Assembly (NCBI RefSeq): GCF_030452765.1
Contig: NZ_JAKDLO010000027.1
Coordinates: forward strand, 1-32,521
From: Intrasporangium sp.
GTDB taxonomy: Bacteria > Actinomycetota > Actinomycetes > Actinomycetales > Dermatophilaceae
Reading direction: 5' to 3'
Length of the DNA: 32,521 nt
Shown here: positions 24,982 to 32,521 of the stretch, piece by piece
How the letters are laid out: the number at the start of each line of letters is the position of its first letter
Numbering within the stretch: the stretch's first letter is position 1
Made by a program: the position numbers and the translations under genes
The notes under the pieces: model-generated
What the model saw: the letters and a program-made list of their open reading frames with translations, nothing else
Told to the model about the DNA's origin: nothing
Databases searched by the model: none

Positions 24982-25691
24982 GCACCGTCCTGCAGGTCAC
25001 CGACCTGGTCGTCAACTACGGCAAGGTCGAGGCGCTCCGGGGTCTGAGCCTCACCGTCGGCGCAGCCGAGACCGTGTCCCTGCTCGGCAACAACGGCGCC
25101 GGCAAGTCGACCACGGTCGGTACGATCTCCGGCATCGTGCGCGCCGCGGGCGGCACCGTCACTGCGTTCGGCCAGGACGTCACGAACGCCAAGCCGTGGG
25201 ACCTGGTCGAGATGGGGATCATCCACGTCCCGGAGGGCCGCCGGATCTTCTCCCGGCTCACGGTCCACGAGAACCTGCAGATCGGCGGCTACACGGTCAG
25301 GGACGGCAAGGCCATCGACACACGGATCGCCGAGGTCTACGACCTGCTACCCCGCCTCGCCGAACGCCGCGGCCAGCAGGGCGGCACCCTCTCCGGGGGC
25401 GAGCAGCAGATGCTCGCCATCGGACGGGCCATGATCGCCGGCCCGAAGCTGCTCATGCTCGACGAGCCGTCGATGGGCCTGGCGCCGCTCATGGTCGCCC
25501 AGGTCATGGACGTCGTGCGGACCATCACCGAGCAGGGCACCGCCGTGCTGCTCATCGAGCAGAACGCCCGCGCCGCGCTCAAGGTCGCCAGCCGGGGTTA
25601 CGTCCTCGACTCGGGCGTCGTGACGATCGAAGGGTCCGCCGACCGGCTACGCGCCGACCCGAGGGTCGTGGAGGCCTACCTTGGCGCGTGA
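24978..25691 (+). CDS. Branched-chain-type ABC transporter ATP-binding protein (LivF family)
   Basis: The 237-aa partner ATPase has Walker A GNNGAGKST, the LivF-type stretch HVPEGRRIFSRLTVHENL, the ABC signature LSGGEQQMLAIGRAM and Walker B LLMLDEPSMGLAP. Its length is normal for LivF. GTG 24978 overlaps livG by 4 bp. Its 3' end overlaps the TTG start of a proline-racemase-family gene by 11 bp, tying that enzyme to the transporter operon. Confidence 0.93.
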   Translation: MSTVLQVTDLVVNYGKVEALRGLSLTVGAAETVSLLGNNGAGKSTTVGTISGIVRAAGGTVTAFGQDVTNAKPWDLVEMGIIHVPEGRRIFSRLTVHENLQIGGYTVRDGKAIDTRIAEVYDLLPRLAERRGQQGGTLSGGEQQMLAIGRAMIAGPKLLMLDEPSMGLAPLMVAQVMDVVRTITEQGTAVLLIEQNARAALKVASRGYVLDSGVVTIEGSADRLRADPRVVEAYLGA

Positions 25692-26745
25692 CCTGCCCGT
25701 CCGGTTCCGCACCGACGACTACCACACCGGCGGCGAGCCGTTCCGGATCGTGGCCGCCGGTGCGGTGCCGCTTCCAGGGACGACCGTGGCGGACAAGCGG
25801 GTCGCGGCGATCGCGAGCGGGCCGGTCCAGCGTGCCCGGCGGCTGCTGTGCAGCGAGCCACGCGGCCACGCCGACATGTACGGCGGGTTCGTGACCGAGC
25901 CCGACGACGACGGCGCCGACCTAGGGGTCCTCTTCTGGCACAAGGACGGCTTCTCGACCGCGTGCGGCCACGGCACGATCGCCCTCGGGGTGTGGGCGGT
26001 CGAGACGGGCCTCGTGCCGGCGCAGGAGTCCGGCACGCGGGACGTCGTCATCGACGTGCCGTCGGGGCGGGTGATCGCACGGGTCGCCTTCTGTGACAAT
26101 GCGATCCGTGACGTGTCCTTCGTCAATGTCCCGAGCTGGGTGCACGCACGGGGGGTCGAGGTGGTGACCGGCCGTGGCACCGCGACGTGTGACGTCGCCT
26201 TCGGCGGGGCCATGTATGCCGCTGTCCCCGCTGCCGCTGTCGGATTGCGGGTGCGCCCTGCCGACCTGCCCGAGCTGATCCGGACCGGGCGACAGATCCG
26301 GGACGCGCTCAACTCGGTCGGTGCCGCGGAGCACCCCGGTGACCCGCGCCTCTCGGGGGTGTACGGGACGATCTTCCACGAGGACGTCGAGCCTGGCGAC
26401 GCGGTGGCGGCCGCGCCGTTCGAGGGCCTGAGCGCCGAGGGTGCGGTGCACCAGCGCAACGTCGTGGTGTTCTCCGACGGCGAGGTGGACCGGTCGCCGT
26501 GCGGCTCGGGGACCGCCGCCCGGGTGGCGCAGCAGAGCCTGGCGGGCGCGTTGCCGGACGGGGCGACCCTCGTGCACGACTCGATCGTCGGCAGCCGCTT
26601 CCGGGCGCAGGTCGCACGGCACGTCAAGGCGGACGGCCATGACGCGGTCATCGTCGAGGTGACGGGAACCGCGCACCGGTTCGGCCACGGCACGTTCGTC
26701 GTCGACCCGCGCGACGACCTCGTGCCGGGCTTCGTGCTGCGGTAG
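25681..26745 (+). CDS. Second proline racemase family enzyme
   Basis: This 354-aa enzyme is a distant paralogue of the epimerase at 19678. Its N-terminus (TDDYHTGGEPFRIV) resembles the branch that includes trans-3-hydroxy-L-proline dehydratases, in which the second catalytic cysteine is replaced by threonine. Here, however, both cysteines are present: Cys95 in STACGHGTIAL and Cys274 in RSPCGSGTAA, so a racemase/epimerase reaction is chemically possible. Candidate substrates are another hydroxyproline isomer, proline or a proline betaine-type compound; none can be chosen from sequence. The TTG start at 25681 overlaps livF by 11 bp; no better start exists nearby. It is the only metabolic gene inside the transporter operon, so it probably acts on an imported substrate. 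Confidence 0.88.
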   Translation: MARDLPVRFRTDDYHTGGEPFRIVAAGAVPLPGTTVADKRVAAIASGPVQRARRLLCSEPRGHADMYGGFVTEPDDDGADLGVLFWHKDGFSTACGHGTIALGVWAVETGLVPAQESGTRDVVIDVPSGRVIARVAFCDNAIRDVSFVNVPSWVHARGVEVVTGRGTATCDVAFGGAMYAAVPAAAVGLRVRPADLPELIRTGRQIRDALNSVGAAEHPGDPRLSGVYGTIFHEDVEPGDAVAAAPFEGLSAEGAVHQRNVVVFSDGEVDRSPCGSGTAARVAQQSLAGALPDGATLVHDSIVGSRFRAQVARHVKADGHDAVIVEVTGTAHRFGHGTFVVDPRDDLVPGFVLR

Positions 26746-26775
26746 CCGGCCGGATCGAGAGACAGGGGCGCGACC

Positions 26776-27582
26776 ATGACACCGAAGGCCAGCACACCGA
26801 AGACCAGCACACCGAAGGCCGTGACAGCATCAGGTATGGGCCTCTCCGGCACCACACCACAGCACGGTCCGGCCGAGCCGCCGCTCCGGCTGCCGAGCTT
26901 CGACAACCGCGCCAACCTGCGCCAACAGGTCGCCGAGACGCTCCGGTCCCTGCTCATCACCGGGCAGATGCGCCCGGGCCAGGTCTACTCGGCGCCGAAG
27001 CTCGCGGCCGAGTTCGGGGTCTCCGCCACGCCGGTGCGCGAGGCGATGCTCGATCTCGTCAGTGAGGGCCTCGTCGAGGTCGTCCGCAACAAGGGCTTCC
27101 GGGTCACCGAGCTCGACGACCACGAGCTCGACGCGATCGCCGAGCTGCGCGGCTTCGTCGAGATCCCCGTCATGGGCCTCGTCGCGGAGCAGTGCTCGGG
27201 GCCCGTCGCCGCGGCGGTGCAGGAGCTGCGCCCGCTCGCCAGGCGGATCACGAAGGCGGCGGCGACGAACGACCTCGTCACGTATACGGAGGTGGACAAC
27301 GAGTTCCACACCCGGTTCCTCGCGCTGCACGGCAACGCGCACGTCGTCAGCGTCATCCGCGACCTACGGCACCGCTCCCGGCTCTATGGTCTCGAGGCCC
27401 TCGTCGAGGCCGGCGTCCTGGCCCAGCTGTCCGAGGAGCACGAGCAGATGGTCGATGCGGCCCTGGCCCGCGACGGTGACACGATGCGCCGGCTGATGAC
27501 CCAGCACATCGGCCACATCCGGTCCACCTGGGCCGGCCGCTCCGCCACCTCCTCGCGAGTGCCCGGTCCGGGGTCCGGCTGA
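26776..27582 (+). CDS. GntR family regulator, FCD subfamily
   Basis: The 268-aa protein has a GntR winged helix (about residues 48-115: LRQQVAETLRSLLITGQMRP, then APKLAAEFGVSATPVREAM) and an all-helical FCD ligand domain whose metal-site residues are visible as VDNEFHTRF, SEEHEQM and QHIGHIR. FCD regulators usually bind the pathway substrate or an intermediate and repress catabolic genes. It follows the racemase gene by 30 bp and is probably part of the transporter operon; no operator copy precedes it directly. It is the obvious candidate to bind the three operator motifs at 15740, 18675 and 20778. The N-terminus contains three copies of a TPKxx unit coded by a 15-bp tandem repeat; a second possible start is ATG 26836, which would remove it. 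Confidence 0.92.
   Translation: MTPKASTPKTSTPKAVTASGMGLSGTTPQHGPAEPPLRLPSFDNRANLRQQVAETLRSLLITGQMRPGQVYSAPKLAAEFGVSATPVREAMLDLVSEGLVEVVRNKGFRVTELDDHELDAIAELRGFVEIPVMGLVAEQCSGPVAAAVQELRPLARRITKAAATNDLVTYTEVDNEFHTRFLALHGNAHVVSVIRDLRHRSRLYGLEALVEAGVLAQLSEEHEQMVDAALARDGDTMRRLMTQHIGHIRSTWAGRSATSSRVPGPGSG
26778..26822 (+). repeat. Three-copy 15-bp tandem repeat in the GntR gene start
   Basis: ACACCGAAGGCCAGC occurs three times in tandem with few changes, giving TPKAS-TPKTS-TPKAV right after the start codon. The encoded stretch is low-complexity and outside the DNA-binding domain. Slippage could vary copy number without breaking the frame. Confidence 0.7.
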
Positions 27583-27587
27583 CCGGG

Positions 27588-28250
27588 TCACCAGCCGCGG
27601 TCGCGCCACTCCTGCAGGTGTGGCCGCTCGGCGCCCAACGTCGAGTCGTCGCCGTGCCCGGGATAGAACCACGTGTCGTCGTCGTAGACGTCGAAGACCC
27701 GGGTCGAGACGTCCTCGATGAGCGAGTCGAAGCTCTGACCCGGATAGTGCGTCGCCCCGACGCCGCCCGGGAAGAGCGAGTCCCCGGTGAACAGGTGCGC
27801 CCACCCGTCGGATCCCCGGTAGGCCAGGGCGATCGAGCCCGGGGTGTGGCCGCGCAGGTGGATGACATCGAGGTCGATGTCGCCGAACGACACCGTGTCG
27901 GCGTGATCGACCGGCACGTCCACCCGCACCGGCAGCGCGTCGGCATCGTCGCGCCCGGCCACCGTCCGGGCACCGGTCCGGGCGATCACCTCCGACAGGG
28001 CACGCACATGGTCCCAGTGCTGGTGGGTCGTCACGACCGTGTGCAGACCCCCACCACCCGAGGCGACGAGCTGCATGATCCGGTCCGGCTCCTCCGCGGC
28101 GTCGACGAGCAGCTGCTCGTCCGTGGCCCGACAGGTGAGGAGGTAGACGTTGTTGTGCATGTCCGACACGCAGAGCTTGCGGATCGTCAGGCGATCCAGC
28201 TCGCGCATGTCGACCGGTCCGCCCGGCTGGACCTTCCCGGTGTAGGCCAT
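27588..28250 (-). CDS. MBL-fold metallohydrolase (glyoxalase II-like)
   Basis: The 220-aa protein has the metallo-beta-lactamase metal site HQHWDH (His76, His78, Asp80, His81), then HLRGHTPGSIAL with the next histidine, FTGDSLFPGG with the bridging aspartate and YPGHGDD with the last histidine. All metal ligands appear intact. The family hydrolyses thioesters and related compounds; the substrate is unknown. It is a cytosolic protein of usual length. It is the last gene of a minus-strand unit (GH15, isomerase-like, MBL) with a 3-bp gap to its upstream neighbour, and it ends only 5 bp from the convergent GntR gene. An MBL hydrolase next to uvrA is a recurrent actinobacterial arrangement. Confidence 0.92.
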   Translation of the reverse strand: MAYTGKVQPGGPVDMRELDRLTIRKLCVSDMHNNVYLLTCRATDEQLLVDAAEEPDRIMQLVASGGGGLHTVVTTHQHWDHVRALSEVIARTGARTVAGRDDADALPVRVDVPVDHADTVSFGDIDLDVIHLRGHTPGSIALAYRGSDGWAHLFTGDSLFPGGVGATHYPGQSFDSLIEDVSTRVFDVYDDDTWFYPGHGDDSTLGAERPHLQEWRDRGW

Positions 28251-28253
28251 CGC

Positions 28254-28958
28254 TCAGAACCCCCTCGGCAGCTCGGGTACCGGACCGTCGCTCGTCACGT
28301 CACGGGCGTCGCGGCGCAGCAGCCATCTGAGCATCCCGGCTCGCGGGGCACGGACGGTGAGGCGGCCGTCGCCGACGATGACCCGGTCGCCGGTCGTGGT
28401 CTCCAGCCGGAGTCCCGGGGCGTCCGCAGCCACCTCGAGGCGTCGCGCCGCGTCCCGGAGGAAGAGCTCGCCGACGGCCTCGTCGACGTCCTCGAAACCG
28501 AAGCCGGCGTCGAGGTCGACGTGGTGGATGACGACCTCGCGAAGCCGCATGAAGGGCAGCCGCGCCGCGAAGACGTGCTCACCGCCGGGGGTCCGCTCGA
28601 ACGTCACGTCGGGCAGCTCGCGAGGGTGCACCTGCGCGAGGAGCGGCGCGAGCTGCGCGGCGGTGTGCCGCACGTCCTCGGCCAGCTCCGCCGCCGAGCG
28701 GCCGGCACCGGCCTCGATGTCGGCGTCACGCTGGGACTGGCCGGCATACATCGTCTCGCCAGACCTGCTCGTGGCGGCACGAGCGGCGCGGGCGATGCCC
28801 TCGGCGTTGCGGGCCAGATGCGTCAGGACGTGCGCCCGGGACCAGCCCTCACACAGCGAGGGACCGCGCACGTCGTCGTCGGTGAACGAGGCCACCGTGG
28901 TCAGCAGACGGTCGGTCTGTTCGTCTACGAGCCGACTCGTGACGTCACTGCGGTCCAT
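28254..28958 (-). CDS. Mycothiol-dependent maleylpyruvate isomerase family protein (DinB-like)
   Basis: The 234-aa protein matches the MDMPI/DinB-like four-helix-bundle family: LCEGWSRAHVLTHLARNAEG holds the first metal histidine (His47), and LREVVIHHVDLDAGFGFED holds the second Glu/His set. Members bind a divalent metal and use mycothiol, the actinobacterial thiol, in isomerisation or conjugation reactions. The C-terminal part (about 160-234) is an SCP2-like-position beta domain (RLEVAADAPGLRLETT). The true substrate is unknown and maleylpyruvate isomerisation itself is not implied, as no ring-cleavage genes are nearby. Its start overlaps the GH15 gene by 14 bp and its stop is 3 bp before the MBL start. 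Confidence 0.88.
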   Translation of the reverse strand: MDRSDVTSRLVDEQTDRLLTTVASFTDDDVRGPSLCEGWSRAHVLTHLARNAEGIARAARAATSRSGETMYAGQSQRDADIEAGAGRSAAELAEDVRHTAAQLAPLLAQVHPRELPDVTFERTPGGEHVFAARLPFMRLREVVIHHVDLDAGFGFEDVDEAVGELFLRDAARRLEVAADAPGLRLETTTGDRVIVGDGRLTVRAPRAGMLRWLLRRDARDVTSDGPVPELPRGF

Positions 28959-30768
28959 GGGGCTCCCCTCCGCGCGCCTCCCACAGTGCGAGGGCGGCGC
29001 CGACGAGAGTCAGGTGGGAGAAGGCCTGAGGGAAGTTGCCGACCATGCGCTCGCCGACCGGGTCGTACTCCTCGGCAAGGAGCCCGACATCGTTGCAGAG
29101 GCCCACGAGCCGGTCCATCAGCGCGGTCGCCTTGTCCACCTGGCCCGCCTTCGCATAGGCGGTGACGAGCCAGAACGAACAGGCGAGGAAGGGGTGCTCG
29201 GTGCCCGCCAGGCCGTCGACCCCGCTCTCGGTCCGGTAGCGCAGAACGAGCCCGTCGGGCATGAGGTCGCGCTCGACGGCGCGGATCGTGCCGAGCATCC
29301 TCGGGTCGTCGCCGTCGATGAACCCGACGGCCGACATGACCAGGAGCGAGGCATCGACCTCGGTCGTGTCGTAGTGCTGCACGAAGGTCTGCCGCTGTTC
29401 GTCCCACCCCCGGGTCAGCACCTCCTCGCGGACCCGGTCGCGAAGGTCGCGCCACGTCTCGACCGGACCATCGAGACCATAGTCCTCAACGGCGCGGATG
29501 GCCTGGTCGAAGGCGGCCCACACCATCACCCGGGAGTGGGTGAAGTGGCGCAGCGGGCCGCGGATCTCCCAGAGCCCGTTGTCGGGCGCGTCCCAGTGCT
29601 CCGCCAGGTTGTCGACGAGGGCCTGCTGCAGCTGCCACGCCTGGTCGTCCTCCGCCATGCCTCGGCGGCGTGCGTCCTGGACGGCGATCATGACCTCGCC
29701 GAGGACGTCCGTCTGGCGCTGGGCGGCGGCGGCGTTGCCGATCCGGACCGGACGGGACCCGGCGTAGCCGGGCAGGTGGTCGAGCTCGCGCTCGTGCAGG
29801 TCCCTGCCGCCATCGATCCGGTACATGATCTGCATGTCCTCCGGGTCTCCGGCGATGGCGCGCAGCAGCCAGTTGCGCCAGTGCTGGGCCGCATCGACGT
29901 AGCCGCATCCGACGAGGGCCTCGAGGGTGAGGGCGGCATCGCGCAGCCAGCAGAAGCGGTAGTCCCAGTTGCGCCTACCCCCGAAGTCCTCGGGCAGTGA
30001 CGTCGTCGGTGCTGCGACGATGCCCCCGGTGACGCCGTTGGTGAGCAGGCGCAGCACGAGCAGCGATCGGGTGACGATCTCCTGGTACGGCCCCTGGTAG
30101 GTGCGCAGGTCGGCCCACCGGTTGGTCTCGGAGAGGGTCTGCGCCACTCGGGCCTGCACGGACTCGGGCGGGGGGATCGACTGGTGGCTGGGGACCCACG
30201 TCGTCGAGAAGGTCATCCGTTCACCTGCAGCGACGTCGAACTCGTCGACATGCCGATCGTTCGAGGCGCTGGGCAGCCGGCTGCCGCGCAGCACGAGCAT
30301 GTCCGGTCCGGCGACGGCGGTGATGAGCCGGCTCCGGCCGCTCTCGAGATCCTCGACATGCCGACTGATCCAGGGCCGGGTCTCGCCGTAGCCGAAGCGG
30401 ACGATCCACTCGTGGCTCATCCGCACCGTCCCCGCCAGGCCCTCGACGATGCGCAGTACGTCGGCGCGTCCATCGGCGATCGGCATGAGGTCGGTGACCC
30501 GCACCGTGCCCGTGGTGGTCTCGTGGACCGTCTCGAGCACGAAGCTGCCGTCGACATAGCGCCGGGTGCTGTGCGCGTCCGGGTCCACCGGCCCGAGCAG
30601 CCACCGCCCGTTGCCGGACGTGCCGAGCAGCGCCGCGAAGCAGGCGTGCGAGTCGAAGCGGGGCAGGCACAGCCAGTCGATCGAGCCGCGTCGGCTCACG
30701 AGCGCGGCGGTGCTGAGGTCGCCGAGCACGGCATAGTCCTCGATGGGCGTGCACGTCGTGTCAGCCAT
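28945..30768 (-). CDS. Glycoside hydrolase family 15 protein (trehalase/glucoamylase-like)
   Basis: The 607-aa protein has the GH15 layout: an N-terminal beta-sandwich (about 1-230, beginning IEDYAVLGDLSTAALVSRRGSIDWLC in overlapping pieces) and a C-terminal (alpha/alpha)6 barrel with RRNWDYRFCWLRDAALTL (about 265-282). The likely general acid is Glu401 in LWEIRGPLRHF; the general base is in LLAEEYDP (Glu566/567). Actinobacterial GH15 members of this type include trehalases; the substrate could also be a maltooligosaccharide. There is no signal peptide, so it acts in the cytosol. I placed the start at ATG 30768 (MADTTCTPIEDY) from the family N-terminus; the frame runs on upstream through sequence antisense to uvrA, which is not real. 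No good ribosome binding site is seen at this start. Confidence 0.9.
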   Translation of the reverse strand: MADTTCTPIEDYAVLGDLSTAALVSRRGSIDWLCLPRFDSHACFAALLGTSGNGRWLLGPVDPDAHSTRRYVDGSFVLETVHETTTGTVRVTDLMPIADGRADVLRIVEGLAGTVRMSHEWIVRFGYGETRPWISRHVEDLESGRSRLITAVAGPDMLVLRGSRLPSASNDRHVDEFDVAAGERMTFSTTWVPSHQSIPPPESVQARVAQTLSETNRWADLRTYQGPYQEIVTRSLLVLRLLTNGVTGGIVAAPTTSLPEDFGGRRNWDYRFCWLRDAALTLEALVGCGYVDAAQHWRNWLLRAIAGDPEDMQIMYRIDGGRDLHERELDHLPGYAGSRPVRIGNAAAAQRQTDVLGEVMIAVQDARRRGMAEDDQAWQLQQALVDNLAEHWDAPDNGLWEIRGPLRHFTHSRVMVWAAFDQAIRAVEDYGLDGPVETWRDLRDRVREEVLTRGWDEQRQTFVQHYDTTEVDASLLVMSAVGFIDGDDPRMLGTIRAVERDLMPDGLVLRYRTESGVDGLAGTEHPFLACSFWLVTAYAKAGQVDKATALMDRLVGLCNDVGLLAEEYDPVGERMVGNFPQAFSHLTLVGAALALWEARGGEPHGPQ

Positions 30769-30876
30769 GACATGGAGTATGCCGCTCACTCCTGTGCCGG
30801 CGGATGTGTCCTCCCACGCGACGCCCGTCTCATCCCGTGAAGGACTCGAGAAGGTGTGTCGGTGCAGACACCTACC

Positions 30877-32521
<1,645 letters not shown>

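Noticed and set aside
30852-30873. Inverted repeat AGGTGT-N10-ACACCT just before uvrA, considered as an SOS (LexA) box
   Set aside because: It does not fit the actinobacterial LexA consensus (CGAAC-N4-GTTCG type) and the arms are only 6 bp; kept only as a weak observation.

Overview
The window is GC-rich (by eye about 70%), with strongly G/C-biased third codon positions, frequent GTG starts, short overlaps between operon genes, a CoaE-GrpB fusion and a mycothiol-type DinB/MPI-family protein. This points to an actinobacterium, probably a member of Micrococcales close to Intrasporangiaceae; the family-level guess is inference.

Layout. (1) 1-4.5 kb, + strand: the end of a coaE-GrpB gene, uvrB, and terC behind a structured leader that resembles a yybP-ykoY manganese riboswitch. 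(2) 4.7-7.5 kb, +: an APC amino-acid permease with an extra C-terminal Usp-like domain, followed 3 nt later by a tandem universal stress protein. (3) 7.5-14.07 kb, mostly -: an accessory stretch with a frameshifted PadR-type regulator, a small secreted RTX-repeat protein, a 1053-aa NTPase-TPR-SARP/BTAD regulator, two related small proteins sharing a KFRVTSGxVTGxWS tail (one with a signal peptide), and about 1 kb of gene debris. (4) 14.07-27.6 kb: a complete trans-4-hydroxy-L-proline degradation locus. It holds alpha-ketoglutaric semialdehyde dehydrogenase (-), and on + a three-gene FAD/2Fe-2S/FAD D-hydroxyproline dehydrogenase, a DHDPS-like deaminase, a 4-hydroxyproline epimerase, a five-gene branched-chain-type ABC transporter, a second proline-racemase-family enzyme and a GntR/FCD regulator. 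(5) 27.6-32.5 kb: an MBL-fold hydrolase, a mycothiol-dependent-isomerase-like protein and a GH15 glycosidase (all -), divergent from uvrA (+), which runs off the window.

How the genes work together. The inferred route is: import by the ABC system, epimerisation of trans-4-L-Hyp to cis-4-D-Hyp, oxidation to a pyrroline carboxylate by the three-subunit dehydrogenase, deamination to alpha-ketoglutaric semialdehyde, and oxidation to alpha-ketoglutarate. Three copies of a TGYAATGTNAYAY-like motif sit exactly in front of the three transcription units of this locus (15740, 18675, 20778). They are the best candidate operators for the locus's own GntR regulator.

The most interesting observations are this three-site operator set, the pair of Cys/Cys proline-racemase paralogues in one locus, the unusual NTPase-TPR-SARP regulator next to small secreted proteins of an unrecognised family, and a degenerate C-terminal UVR motif in uvrB. 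No CRISPR array, tRNA, rRNA or intact insertion sequence was seen.
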